Position numbers and translations under genes: made by a program
NCBI GenBank assembly: GCA_022495995.1
Contig: JAFEMH010000739.1
Location: 558,001 to 622,000, forward strand
Direction of reading: 5' to 3'
From: Adenophora triphylla var. japonica
Taxonomy: Eukaryota > Streptophyta > Magnoliopsida > Asterales > Campanulaceae
DNA length: 64,000 bases
Shown here: positions 35,040-46,850 of the stretch, piece by piece
Layout: each line of letters opens with the position of its first letter
Position numbering within the stretch: the stretch's first letter is position 1
Notes under the pieces: generated by a model
Databases searched by the model: none
Told to the model about the DNA's origin: nothing
The model's input: the letters and a program-made list of their open reading frames with translations, nothing else

Positions 35040-37181
35040 CTACGAATCCAGTAAATGCGGGGACTTTCTTTTAATTTGCCTTGCCAAAGCCTCGTCCGTC
35101 GGCAACTCATTCCGTTCAATGAAAACTTTCAGCTCGTCTATCCAGCATCTTGGACCGTCGACGTTGCACATGAATTTTACTCGATCGTAGGCTGGTTGTT
35201 CCAAGTAGGCTAGGTGATGGCCGTGTTCCTCCTCTGGGAGTTGGTCCGTAGCTAGCTTGGAGAGCAGGTCGGCGTGCTCGTTGTTTTCCCGAGCTATTCT
35301 CTGTATGGCCCAAAATTCTAACCCCTGGATCAACTCTCCAACCAATGAATGGTACTTCTGCAGTGTGGAATCGACGACCTGATATTCTCCACGCACTTGG
35401 TTCACTATCAACTGGGAATCACAAAATGCTGCGATTTTGGTAGCCCCAAAACACTTGGCGTATTCGATGGCTGCTATGAGCGCTTCGTACTCCGCCTGAT
35501 TGTTAGATGCTTGAAACTTGAACCTCAATACTTCTTCAAAAAGCTTGCTCCACTTTCGGGCTCGACAAGAACGATCCCCTCGCCCGCTCGTATTTCTAGT
35601 AGCCGACCCGTCCGAATAAATCTTCCCGAACCTACGGGCAAAACCAACTCCTCCGGTTTGTCGTTGACTTCCTTGCCCTTGTCATTTTTAAGGCCGTCTT
35701 TGGTCGTCAGCAACACCGAATGATGTTTCGACCAGGAAGTCTCGCTAATGATTGTGCCCTCGTAGGTCTTTCTCGTCCTATACTCGATATCAAACTCGCC
35801 GTCGCCTCAATACTCCAGTTGAGTAGACGACCGTAGCTTTCGGGACGGTGCAAGATCTTGGCGAGGGGGCATCCGTATAAACGATGATGGGGTGAGCAGA
35901 GAAGTATGCCTCAGTAGCTTTCGTCTTGTAATTACGAGAGCGTAAGCGATCTTCTCCGCGTTAAAATAACGAGTTTCCACATCCGATAGAGCCTTGCTGA
36001 CATAGTAGACTGGCCTCTGTGATCCACCCTCCTCCCTGACCAATACGGCGGCGACGGCCTTGTCACTCACCGAGAGATAAACGTAAAGGTCTTCCCCCGC
36101 TACGGGGCTTTGTAGGAGTGGTGGGGAGCCAAGATACTCTTTCAGCTGTTTAAACAACCGAGAACATTCATCCGTCCATTTGAAGTCCTTTGCCCCTCGA
36201 AGAGCTTTAAAAAATGGAAGTGACCTCTCAGCAGACTTGGCAATAAAACGACCTAGGGCTGCTACTCGACCATTTAAACGCTGAACCTCCTTGATGCTCG
36301 TAGGTTCGGCCATGTCTATCAAAGCCTTTATTTTTCTCAGATTGGCTTCGATTCCCCGTGAGAGAGCATGAATCCTAGGAACTTTCCCGCTCGCAACACC
36401 AAAGACGCATTTAGCCGGGGTTGAGGACCATATCATTTGCTCCGGAGGTTGGAGAAAGTTTGCCGTAGGTCGTCGACATGCTTTCTCTTTCTACTCTTGA
36501 CGACCATGTCATCAACATACGCTTCTAAGTTGTCTCCGATCTGGTCTTTGAATACCTTGTTTATCATTCTTTGGTAAGTGGCACCTAGCTGCTCTTAAGC
36601 CCAAAAGGCATCTTCGTATAACAAAGACGTTCCCCCGCGCCCGAAAATCCGTCTTTGGGATATCTTCCTCGGCCATCTTGATTTGGTGATAGCCTGAGTA
36701 GGCATCAAGAAAGCTCAAAGTTGAATGGCCGCCACGAGTCGGACGAGCTTCTGCCGATTCTTGGCAAGGGTAACCGTCCTTGGGGCACGCCAAAGTTTAG
36801 ATCGGTAAAGTCAACACATAATCTCCACTTCCCATTTGGCTTTTTTACAAGAACCACATTGGCTAACCAAGTTGTGAACCCAGCGTTCACAATAATCCCA
36901 GCACTCAGTAATTTCTCAATCTCCTGCTTTATAGCAATCTCTTTTTCAGCTGAAAAAACTCGACACCTTTGCTCTTTGAATTTCATGGTGGGGTTCACCC
37001 CAAGCTTATGAACTGCCACGTCCTCTCTAATTCCCTTCATGTCTTCCACTTTCCAGGCAAAAACGTCGAGGTTACTGTTTGAGTAGTGGAGATTATCTCT
37101 TCCCTCTCCTCGGTGCTTAACCGAGACCCCAGGTTTGATTTTCAACGCTCCTGGATAGCTAGGGTTAATGACCAGCCTCAA
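35040..37181 (-). pseudogene. Tat-2 reverse transcriptase, RNase H and archaeal-type RNase H
   Basis: From right to left: RT (VLVKKPNGKWRLCVDFTDLN; SFLDAYSGYHQIKMAEEDIP; YVDD near 36520), RNase H (YVSKALSDVETRY), then the second RNase H (FQASNNQAEYEALIAAIEYA, CDSQLIVNQVRG, NEHADLLSKLA). Trp and Tyr codons that are stops in Tat-1 are intact here. The frame is broken by single-base indels, for example around 36430, 36590 and 35530. Confidence 0.88.
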
Positions 37182-37377
37182 TTAGCTCGTCTACCGCTTC
37201 ATCTCGTGGGCATCGTCCCTAAAGTCCATGGATTCAATGACGATCTCTTTACTTTTCCTTCTTGCTTCAGGCGTCAGATCTGGTACTTCGTCGTCGATCA
37301 ATTTATCCAGCTCGACCCCCGATTCTTGGGCGACCAAAAGTTGTGGCTTTGCAGCTTGGTCGTCCATGAATATTTCC

Positions 37378-39954
37378 TCATAGACCCCGGGGTCGTCTAT
37401 GCACTTGATCGTCGAGATGCCGATTATACGAGGTCGTCGTTTGCTTGACGGATTTAGAGAGCTTCACCGTGTGATCCGGATCGTCGATTTCAATGGTCCG
37501 TTTTGCCTTCAATACATGCTCTAGGAATTCAGGGCCGTCCCCAACACACATCCTACTCCGGCACGGGATGGAAATTTGACTCGTTGATGGGGAACCGCGG
37601 CGACGATCCCAGGCGGCTTGACCCGGTTGACCAAGGATTGCATGGTAGTCACCGACGACGTCGATCACGATGAAAGTCACTTTGTTTTGATTGTTCTCAA
37701 TGGGTGTTCTCCGATGTCGACCGGAAGGTCGATGCGGCCTTTGCATCTACCGGTGATTGGTGAATCCTTCTAGGCGACCTAAGTAAGGACTTAGGCGGCT
37801 ATCAGTAGACCCATTCTCCGGTAGACGTTGTAAAACAAGATGTCTTTGGCCGCCCCGTATCGATCAAAATTCTTCTTGATTCAATGAGTTATCGATGAAA
37901 CCAGGTATGACTAGAGTTTGTTGACGAGCTAATGGATTGGGCTGGCAAGCTCGTAGGGAAAGAAACTTATCACGTCGTTTGGAGTTTCGATTTTTGGGGG
38001 ACATGTGGGGCCTTCTTTAGATAGTAGATGGCGCTCTTAATTTGGTTCTTGCTCGTCTCTTCAGAGATTACTAGGACCATTCTAGGATTCCTCTGGGGAG
38101 GGTCGTCGTTAGCAGCTCGTGTGTTGGCCGCCTGACGATCCTTCCTTACATATTCTCCAAGTCGCCCATCGTCGATCCATCTTTGAATAATCTTTTCAAG
38201 TGAAACATTCCTCGGTATCATGTCCTTTATCCCTGTGATATTCGCAATACTTGTTCATGTTTTTCTTTCCCTTCCCGTTGGGATTCATCTTTGGCCGGCC
38301 AAAATCAACGTTGCTCAAAATTTACGCTCTAGACACGGTGAGTGGAGTGTACGACTCGGGACTTTTGCGCTTTCACTTTGTCTTTTCCTTTTTCTCCGAC
38401 CTTATCCTTCTTGGATCTTGTCGCTTGAACCTCGTCGACGGCCTTTCCCTCTCTTTGCAACTTTCTTTCTTCAGACTTCGGCGACGCGGCGTACGCCTTG
38501 CAGCGTAAGGTCTTTGCGGGACTTGGCGAGGTGGACTTGAAGCTCGTAGTCTAGAGTGGGGAAATGACGCCGTGTCTGAAGCAATTTATGATTTCCCTGT
38601 CTGTTAGGTCTTCATCAATCTGATCTACCAATTTCTTGAATCTCTTGAAATAGCTCATCGAACTTTCAGTGGCTCCTTGGGATATATTGCTAAGGTCGTT
38701 GACAGTCTTACGACGCTCTCCTGCCGTAGCAAATCTTCCCAAAAACTTCTTTCTCATCTGCTTCCATGATTCGATACTCCCCTTGGGCAAGCTTCTAAAC
38801 CACCTCAGAGCTGCGTCGACCAGTGTGCTCGTAAGGGCCTTGCACATGATGTCGTCGTGGCCTGAGGCTTTTGCCACTACGTACATCTGTGCCTCCAGGT
38901 GTTGCATGTGGTCAATGGCACTGGTGGAGCCGTCGTATGGTTTAAGTTTGGGTAGGTTAAAGCCCGGTTTTGGGGGTCCTGTTTCCAACATCCAGGGTGC
39001 AAGGGGATTCATAGTGCCACCGTCGTCATCAGAGTCGTCGCTGTCCGTTTTCTTTCTTTTGCTCGTCAGTTCTTCCACTTGGCGCCTCAGCCTCAAGAAC
39101 TCTCTCATATCTACCCTTCCTGCTGGGACGGCGTGGGGAATCCTATCTGGACGGGGCCCCCGGGTAACGGTGTTAGACCGTTGCCTCACGGTGGGGGCGG
39201 GTCGTCGAGAGATGGATCGCTCCCTGTAGATAGGAGGGGGAGACGGCCTATAAGATCTTGACAGTTCTCGTTCATGACGAGGTGGGGTACGAGTTCTCTC
39301 TCTTTGGCTCTGCGCTTGTTCATTTCTTGATGACGGAGTCTGTAGACGACCACGGACAATCTGATTCTGATTTGCTTCTGGGTTCTCGACGACTAATGCT
39401 CTACGAGGGTCTGCTTCCCCAAGTCGTCGCTGCTGCGACGGTGCTCCTTGGCTCCGCCTCTCGTTAATGTGATCCCTTAGGTCAAGTTGTGGTACAACCC
39501 GTTCATTCTCAGTGGCAGTCCCTTCGCGACGACCAGCATTCTCTCTCTGGTTTCTTCTCCTCCTTCCTGACGAGATTGTTTGGTGGGATGCCTGGGGAGC
39601 TTGAGGAGCGGCCATTCGAATAAGCTCGTCTTGGATTTGCAAAAACTCCTTGAGGGCGTTGGCTCTTTCGACGAGGAAAGCCGCTCTGTCGAGATTGGGG
39701 TTAGAGGGACCTCCTGCATATCTCGCTGCTGCCTCAGGCCTTCTTTCCAGTGGAGGTCTCCTCTAGCGCTTAGCAGCAGGCCTTTTCTCTCTTCTCCTGG
39801 CCGTTTGAAGGCCTGTATCGTCAACCATCCCCTGTGACCTGGTAACCCTTAAGTTAGGGTTCCTAGGTGGTGAGGGTGGCCTGGGATTTTCTTGCTGAGG
39901 TGGTACGCCCTCATCTGCTGTAGACTTGCTGGCCGTATGGCCATCTGACACCAT
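37378..39954 (-). pseudogene. Tat-2 gag and protease
   Basis: The start MVSDGHTASKS lies at 39954. The gag domain is open from 39642 to 38551 (363 codons: FRSLPKGSIESWKQMRKKFL, FKRFKKLVDQIDEDLTDREI). The Cys/His cluster and protease (complement near 37860, ILIDTGAAKDI) are split by frameshifts, as is the stretch to 37378. Sense of reading and spacing match Tat-1. Confidence 0.87.
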
Positions 39955-40001
39955 TTTTCAAACTCTTCTGGCTATATTCCTTCTACTGGAGATCACTAAC
40001 A

Positions 40002-40021
40002 CGTTCCCGGCAATGGAACCA
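40002..40021 (-). other. Primer binding site of Tat-2
   Basis: Complement of TGGTTCCATTGCCGGGAACG, three bases inside the 5' LTR. The core is the same as in Tat-1. Confidence 0.75.
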
Positions 40022-40024
40022 ATC

Positions 40025-40951
40025 TGATCGCGCAGGAAAGCGTGTGGGCTCAGCTCCTTGTGTCCAGCAATGAATAAGCTAGCTATGGACCTGCACAGCA
40101 CAAGAAACAAGGGTGAAACTGCGCCGGGGGTCTTCCGGCAAGCCCCTCCGGCGTGAGAGTAAGATGATGGACTGAAAAGTGGTGCAGATAATATGATATG
40201 TGAGTGGGTACGTGAATATGCAATAAAGCATTACCTTTGTCCATGTTGATACTTTCTTATTTATAGTAGGAATAGTGATGTTAGGGTTTTCACCATAGCC
40301 GTTGGATTGGATGGTTTCCAACCGTTAGATCAGCTCTGTCTCCTAGGTGTACACGTGTCACGCTGGGATTGGTCCGTCTATGTAAGGACACTGCAGCTTC
40401 TGACATTGATAAGCAGCTTGCCTTATAAGGGAAAGTCAACCTGCGTACCTTTTGTAGTTATTACTGATTGCATGATTGCACAGGAAACAAGGCACTGTAG
40501 CAGGTCTGACATTATCCCAAATTAGCTAATTAACCAAGCTTGTTGAGGAAGCTTAATTGAAGAGACGACCTGGAGCTGTACGTCCAGTTGGATCGTCTCC
40601 TTGAGGTATGTCTCGACGAGAGAGGGTTAGTCGCTCAATGACGACGCTCACTCTGGGACGAGTGTCAGTTGGTGTAGAAGGAAGACTCGTCGATAGATGG
40701 GCCTAGCTCATTGTCGACGATCTCTTCTTGGCGTATCGACGGGCTAGAAGCTAGCTCTTCCATTAATGGTGCGATAGCTCGTCGTTTGGATGGGCTTGGT
40801 CGCTCAGTGGCGACGACTGCCAACCAATGTTGGACGGGCTATGGCCCAAGGCTTTGATTTGATCCTTTGTGGGTGGTCTTTTGATGGGCCCGTTGGGCCT
40901 CTGGGCTCGTAGCAAACATTGGGCTCGGCCCATCACAGAATATTCCGTTCA
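40025..40951 (-). repeat. 5' LTR of Tat-2 (right end on the + strand)
   Basis: Reads TGATCGCGCAGG ... ATATTCCGTTCA on the + strand. It holds a TATA-like TATTTATAG (complement CTATAAATA) near 40258. Confidence 0.9.
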
Positions 40952-41201
40952 GTACACTTTTTATTTTGGGCGTCTCATTACAACCGCACACTTCCTAAAA
41001 TGATAAAGAATCTTTACTATTCTCTTCACTCATTCTCTCTCATACATTATTTTAATACTCACAACACCATTATAATTTACTATTCTCTCCACTCATTCTC
41101 TCTTCTATTTTACTTTTACACTCACAACATTTATATTATTATTTTTTTTCTTAATTTTCGTGCAAACAGTAACAGTGCGGTTACTAGCGAGACGGAGAGA
41201 G
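40952..41201. mobile_element. Right part of the Stowaway MITE split by Tat-2
   Basis: Continues from 28693 and ends GAGACGGAGAGAG before TA (41202-41203). The filling of CATTCTCTCT words is the same as in MITEs at 22393 and 22753. Confidence 0.85.
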
Positions 41202-41203
41202 TA

Positions 41204-41930
41204 TACAATTAGAGCGAAAAGGCACTGTTGAGCGGTGAAACCGTGCATATCCCGTATCAGTTTTAACATGTTTTAAGAAATGTAATTATTACTGCACCCA
41301 ATTTCTTTTTCCAGTTACAAGCCAATGTACTCCAAATTTATTATTGTTACTCTTTCGAGCATTATTTCAATAAAAAAAATACAATAAATACAATGAAATA
41401 AGTTTTAATGTAGTGAAAATTTTGGGATCTAAAAGCTTTAATCAAAACGCCAAGTATCTTGAGTCAAATCTCGCTTCTAAAATGACGTCTAATTTGAATT
41501 TGAATTTGAATTGTAGTGAGTAATAATTCTTTAATTAATGAGAATTTTTTTCACATTAATTAAAGAATTATTAATTAATCACTTTATCAAATAATGAATA
41601 TTTTATTTTAGTGTGCATAATTAGATAAGTAAGTGAAATATGTGATTAAATGTGAAATGAATGTAAATTAGAATATAAACTTTCAAAAATACTACTAAAA
41701 CAACATTGTTTTAGTATAATCGGTACAGTTCGATTTTTCATATCGGTAGCCAAATAGAAAAATCGTACCGTACCGAAAAGTTTGGTTTCTACTTAAAAAG
41801 AAATCGCATATTTCGGTTTTAGTCGGTTATTCGATAATTTCGGCTCGATTTTTTCGATTCGGCACGATTTTTTCGGTGTTTCGGATTTTCTTGCACACCC
41901 CTACTATACATGTCAATATCCTTTTTTATT
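41204..41930. other. AT-rich spacer with decayed DNA-transposon wording
   Basis: No gene is seen. Around 41715-41905 the words CGGTT, TTCGG and ending ACACCCCTA resemble ends of plant hAT-type elements, but I could not pair termini. A similar AGGGGCGTAACCAAATCGAA start is at 43100. Confidence 0.4.
41521..41573. repeat. Perfect 20-bp inverted repeat
   Basis: Arms 41521-41540 (TAATAATTCTTTAATTAATG) and 41554-41573 are exact complements separated by 13 bp. No coding context. Confidence 0.85.
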
Positions 41931-41933
41931 GTA

Positions 41934-42086
41934 TGGACTTTTCTATTGTGTGTCCATGGACACATGATAAGGATTAAAGATTCTCTTGTAATATGTGTCA
42001 AATTAATACTTCTATTAATTTAACACATATTATAAGAAAATCTTTAATTCTTATCATGTGTTCATGAACATACAATAGAAAAGTCC
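41934..42086. repeat. Long hairpin-forming inverted repeat
   Basis: About 70-bp arms starting TGGACTTTTCTATTGTGTG and ending with the complement CAATAGAAAAGTCC. There are few mismatches and a short AT loop near 42010. It may be a foldback MITE; target copies are not clear. Confidence 0.75.
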
Positions 42087-43327
42087 TTATTTGTATTACC
42101 ACTATTCCCTCAGTCTCATTTAATGTTTCATTATTACTCAAAACTAGATTGACTCCCGTGCGATGCACGGGGCCTTACTATATATTCAAAAGACAAAAAT
42201 TGAACTAAAATAAACCAAGAACTCAATTCGTTTATACATTATGGAATACTTTCTTAAAGACTACATTGTCAGTACATAAAAATTAGAAAAAAGTAAAATA
42301 GAAATAAAACAAAAATTATAAGAATTATGCATTTCTCTATATAAAATTTTGTAGTATTTTATCATTTAAAAAATTTAAATAAAACACACGAACATTTTTA
42401 TGAAATACGAAAGAAGTTATTCAAATCAGTTAAAAAAAGGTGAAGATTGGAAATCTAGTAAAAAGAAAGGTGATTTTTTATTTCTTTTTGATAAAGAGAA
42501 ATTTTTAAATAAAAACAAAAGCTTTGGTCATACCAAAAGGATAGTACAGTTATCTAATAAAAATTAATATCATACTTTTTCAAATGGAAACTTTCAATTA
42601 ACTCATGCTCGTACATCAAAATAATTATGTCATAATTATTTACATTAACTCATTATGAACATAATTATGATATTTATTTTCAATTTAACTTATTTAATTT
42701 TTAGATGAAAAATAAAAAAATACTAACAATTTCGTTAAATGAAAAAAAAAATCCCCAAACCCCCCACTTCCTCATCAAACTCAACCCACTTGTTCATCTC
42801 CCTATTTTAAAATACCAATTTATACTATCTTTATTTATTATAATATTGACATACAGTTAAATAAAAATTGTAAAAATGATGGTCATTTTTTCCGATATTC
42901 GTCTTTATAAATAAACGATATTTTGAGACGAATAGAAAAATCGACAAATTTATTAATACTTTATTTACTATGCTTCAAATAGTATTTTTTTTAAAAAAAT
43001 TAAATAAATTGTATGATATATCGAACTAAAATAAACACAATAATCATATTACCCCATCTCACTTATTAAATATATCAAAACCCACATTCATCCCTATTAG
43101 GGGCGTAACCAAATCGAATATCATCATATTCGATTAATATTCAATTTGTATTCGAATATAAAATTTGATTTGTATTCGTATTCGATTCGTAACCAAATCG
43201 AATATCATCATATTCGATTAGTATTCGTATTCGAATATAGAAATTGATTCGTATATGATTCGAAATTGATATTCAAATAATTCAATTCGAGTATTTGATT
43301 TGACCAAATTTTTGAAAAAATAAAAAA

Positions 43328-43600
43328 GTCAGAGCCAAGGACACGGCCGGCCAAGGCCAAGCCGACCATTGGTAATGCCACAGACGAATAATGCACACTT
43401 GGCCAAGCTTCATCCTCATTATATAATTAAGGCAACTCATCTTACTTTGATATTTTTTCCATGTGAGACAAAGGCCAAGGCCAAGGCCGGCCGAGCCGAG
43501 GCAAGGCAAGGCCAAGGCAGATTTCCCACATAGAAAGAAAATGAATCAAAAATGGTCTTGGCCTTGGTATATAATGAGGCTTCAAATTCAATGTAGGTGT
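43328..43600. promoter_or_regulatory. Divergent snRNA-type promoter module, copy 1
   Basis: Right-facing: USE-like TCCCACATAG (43524-43533), 34 bp, then TATATAAT (43568-43575). Left-facing (complement): TCTCACATGG (43459-43468), about 32 bp, then ATTATATAA (near 43418-43427). Between them lie GGCCAAGG/GGCAAGGC repeats. Plant U-snRNA genes use the upstream element RTCCCACATCG plus a TATA box. The wider spacing of about 33-34 bp is the Pol II arrangement (U6-type Pol III genes are about 10 bp tighter). I recognise no known U-RNA downstream. Confidence 0.5.
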
Positions 43601-43749
43601 AATTATATTTATAATCATATATAATTATTAATATTAAATATACATATATAATTTTAAATATAAAAAATATATTCAACACCATTCCAACTCATCATCTTAT
43701 ACCCCACCACTTTTATTTTATTTGATATTCTTTATTTTTTTGATTAGTA

Positions 43750-43753
43750 AAAA

Positions 43754-43837
<84 letters not shown>

Positions 43838-43838
43838 C
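43750..43838. repeat. (ATT)n microsatellite
   Basis: About 28 consecutive ATT units. Confidence 0.9.
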
Positions 43839-44729
43839 ATTTATAATTAAAAAGTAATACTTCACACTTATTTAATTTTTTACTAAAAAGACCATGAAAA
43901 ATAAAATAAAAAATTAAGAAAAAAAATAATAATGCATTCACGCGCCTCTTTTAGGCACGTGTAATTTACGGCTCTAATAATTTTAACCAATAAAAAAATA
44001 AGAAACAAAATAAATCATTTACTATCCACTTTATTTGGGTAAATGTTAATAAAAGTAATTTATTTTACTTAAAAAAATGAGATTATAACTCATTTAGTTA
44101 CTTGATATTTTGTTCTAATGTGTTTTAGTGTGTGTGCACATGTGTATGTTTAACATGATGTATAACGCTTCTTAAATAAGCTACTAATTTTCCGTAATCT
44201 TTTTGCCCTCCATAGATTTTCAACCCTAACCAAGTAAAACTACAAATGTGCCCTAATCTTCACATAAACACAAATGTAAGATCAATCATAACAATATGAT
44301 GGAAATGAACTGTTACAAAAAAAAAATTAAAATAACACAAGGTATGTTACATATTTGGCCCATATTTCCCTCATATTATTACCCTACTCACATAAAAGAA
44401 GTCTCTATTTAAAGAGAAAAAAAAATTATGACTTTCGTTGTATAAAAATATTTAAAATATTAAATTAAAAAAGAGAATTTTTTTTTATCATTTATAATTA
44501 AGAAAAAAAAATTACTTTACACTCAATTAATTTTCACTCAAAAGAAATTGAAAAATTAGTAAAAGATAATTAACAAATTTAAAAATAAAAGAGAATTTTT
44601 TTTCTTTGTCAAAATCAAATGAAATAAGTCTCTATTTAAAGAGTAAAAAAATTTATGAATTTTGGTGTAAAAAAAAACAAAATTAATTTATATTAATTTA
44701 TAATAAATTAATTTTTTTTATCTCGACAC

Positions 44730-45040
44730 ATGGCAACACAAGGCCGACCAAGGCAAAGCCGACCATTGATTATGCGACGGACGAATCATGAATGCTTGAC
44801 TTAGCTTCATCCTAATTATATAACCAAGGCAACTCATCTTACTTTGATTATTTTTCCATGTGGGATAAAGGCGAAGGCCAATGCCAAGGATGGCCAAGGC
44901 AAGGCCAAGGGCCGAGCCAAGGCAAGGCCAAGCCCAAGACCAAGGCCGGCCAAGGCAAGGCGAAGAAAGATTTCCCACATCGAAAGAAAACGAATCAAAA
45001 ATGGCCTTGACCTTGGTATATAATGAGGCTTCAAGTTCAA
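44730..45040. promoter_or_regulatory. Divergent snRNA-type promoter module, copy 2
   Basis: Right-facing: a perfect USE core TCCCACATCG (44973-44982), 34 bp, TATATAAT (45017-45024). Left-facing: TCCCACATGG (complement of 44856-44865), about 32 bp, TTATATAATT (near 44815-44823). Beyond the left TATA about 100 bp are conserved with copy 1 (AGGATGAAGC, then CAATGGTCGGCTT), as if a short RNA were specified. Confidence 0.55.
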
Positions 45041-46220
45041 GGTATGTGTAATCATATTTATATACATACTATATAGTTACTAATATTAAATATACATAGA
45101 TAATGTTAAATATAAAATATACATAAATAATTATTAATATTAATATTAAATATATATTCAATACCATTCCAACTCATCATTCTATAACCCATCACTTTTA
45201 TTTTATTTTATATTCTTTATTTTTATGATTAATAAAAATATTATTATTAGTATCATTTATAATTAAAAATAAATACTTAACACTTATTTAATTTTTTACT
45301 AAAAAGACCATGATAAATAAAAAACTGAAAATAACAAAAAAAATGCATTCACGCGCCTCTTTAGGCATGTGTAATTCGGCTCTCATAATTTTACCAAATA
45401 AAATAATAAGAATCAAAATAAATCATTTACTATCCACTTTATTTGGGTAATTGTTAATAAAAGTAATTATACTTTCTTTACTATGATTCAATATTTTTTT
45501 AAATAAATTAAATAAATTGTTTGATGTATCAAACTAAAATAAACTCAATAACCATATTACCCCTTCCAACTCATTGTACTATACCCACTCACTTTTATTG
45601 TATTTTATATTCTTTATTTTTATAATTAGTAAAAATAATATTATTATCTTTATCATTTATAATAAAAAAAAATAATTCACACTTAAATAATGTTGACAAA
45701 AAATATATTGACAAATTAAAAAGGATAATTAAGAAATTTATATTTAAAAAAAAAGAGTTTTTTTTTTTCAGTGTCCAAATCTAATGAAAATAGTCTCTAT
45801 TTAAAGAGAAATTTATTTTCTGAATATTGGTGTAAATTTTTTTTTTAAATAATTTATTATAAAAGAATTTAGGTAAATGAAATGGGTAAAAACAAACAAA
45901 CCAAAATCCTACAGCCAACGTGTCCAAACCAAATAAGGAAAAAATAAAAAATAAAAACCCATCCGCCTTCACGCGCCATTGTCGGCGCTTGACGTACCGG
46001 CGCCTAGAAAATGTCCTAAACGCCCTTGAACAAACAGACGACACGTGTCCTCATTTCCAAAAAAAAAGATTTAAAGAAAATATACGCCAATCATAGATCG
46101 CCACAAATCTTTTCAGCCGGAATTTTGCCATTTTGCCAGTGCGTGAATTGACGAAATTGCCCCTGAATCCCCCTTTAATTACCACAACCTTGTTATTATA
46201 TATAGATAGATAACCATATA

Positions 46221-46450
46221 CTCCCTCCGACCCAGCGGAGTGTGGATTTTTGGTCAACTTTGACCAACGTTGACCAATAATTTAAATAAATAATAATGAT
46301 TCTAATAAAAATTTAAAAATTTGCTATTGTCTCACGCTTAATAATATTTAACAATAACATTTTTTGAATATTTATTAGGATCATTATTATGTTTTTAAAT
46401 TATTGTCAAAATTTTGGCCAAAAATTCACACTCCGCTGGAACGGAGAGAG
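46221..46450. mobile_element. Stowaway-type MITE, near-palindromic
   Basis: CTCCCTCCGACCCAGCGGAG with inverse CTCCGCTGGAACGGAGAGAG and flanking TA. The two halves pair along most of their length. It lies 10 bp beyond a Helitron 5' end (46210). Confidence 0.87.
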
Positions 46451-46569
46451 TATACTTTATTTTATTTTATTTTTTATTATTTAATTTTTTATTAGGAAAA
46501 TAATAATTATTATCATTTATAATAATAAAAAATATTTCACACTAAATTAATTTTCACTAAACAAAAATA

Positions 46570-46800
46570 GAAAACTTATGGGCCTATGCCAAGGCCAAGG
46601 CCGGACTACGACAAGGCCACGGCCGGACGATGCCAAGGCCACGGCCGAAAGGTTAGGGGCAAAACTTGGCTGAAGCTTGAATATATAGTAATAGCCAAGG
46701 CAATAAGTTTCTTTAATTTCCCATGTGGGATATCTCCAAGGCCAAGGGCCAAGGGTCAAGGGCCATATCCAAGGGCCAAGGGCCAAGGCCAAGCTTGCTT
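46570..46800. promoter_or_regulatory. snRNA-type promoter module, copy 3 (left-facing only)
   Basis: Complement of 46721-46730 is TCCCACATGG, followed after about 33 bp by CTATATATT (near 46680-46688). GGCCAAGG repeats lie on both sides (GGCCAAGGCCGGACTACG at 46591; AAGGGCCAAGGG blocks at 46740-46790). The right-facing arm is missing. Confidence 0.45.
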
Positions 46801-46850
46801 GGTTGATGGCTGGAGGCTGGAATTGGAATGGAATCTGGATGGATATACTT

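Larger units (their letters stand above)
28694..40951 (-). mobile_element. Ty3/Gypsy, Tat-lineage LTR retrotransposon (Tat-2), minus strand
   Basis: LTRs of 916 bp (28694-29609) and 927 bp (40025-40951) enclose the same gene order as Tat-1, in the opposite orientation. The target copies GTCCA and GTACA differ by one base. Primer site, protease, RT (YVDD kept), both RNase H domains, integrase and the extra ORF are all recognisable, but small indels break every reading frame. Its LTRs share ends and short blocks with Tat-1 but are otherwise a different subfamily. It inserted into a MITE. Confidence 0.92.
43328..45480. repeat. Direct repeat, offset about 1.4 kb
   Basis: The module and its downstream 600 bp (ending near CTTTATTTGGGTAA) occur at 43328-44045 and 44730-45455. 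Equivalent points are 1449 bp apart at the USE/TATA and about 1411 bp at GCATTCACGCGCCTC. The difference is due mainly to the (ATT)n run in the first copy. A third partial copy without the promoter is at 52355-52490. Confidence 0.75.

Noticed and set aside
38669..39229. 186-codon + strand frame across Tat-2 gag
   Set aside because: It is antisense to a clear gag domain on the minus strand. Such shadow frames come from the gag codon pattern.
43282..45067. Open frames rich in Leu/Gly/Ala (for example LGLGLGLALA) on the minus strand
   Set aside because: They are translations of GGCCAAGG repeats with no start context or domain, and copies differ by frameshifts.
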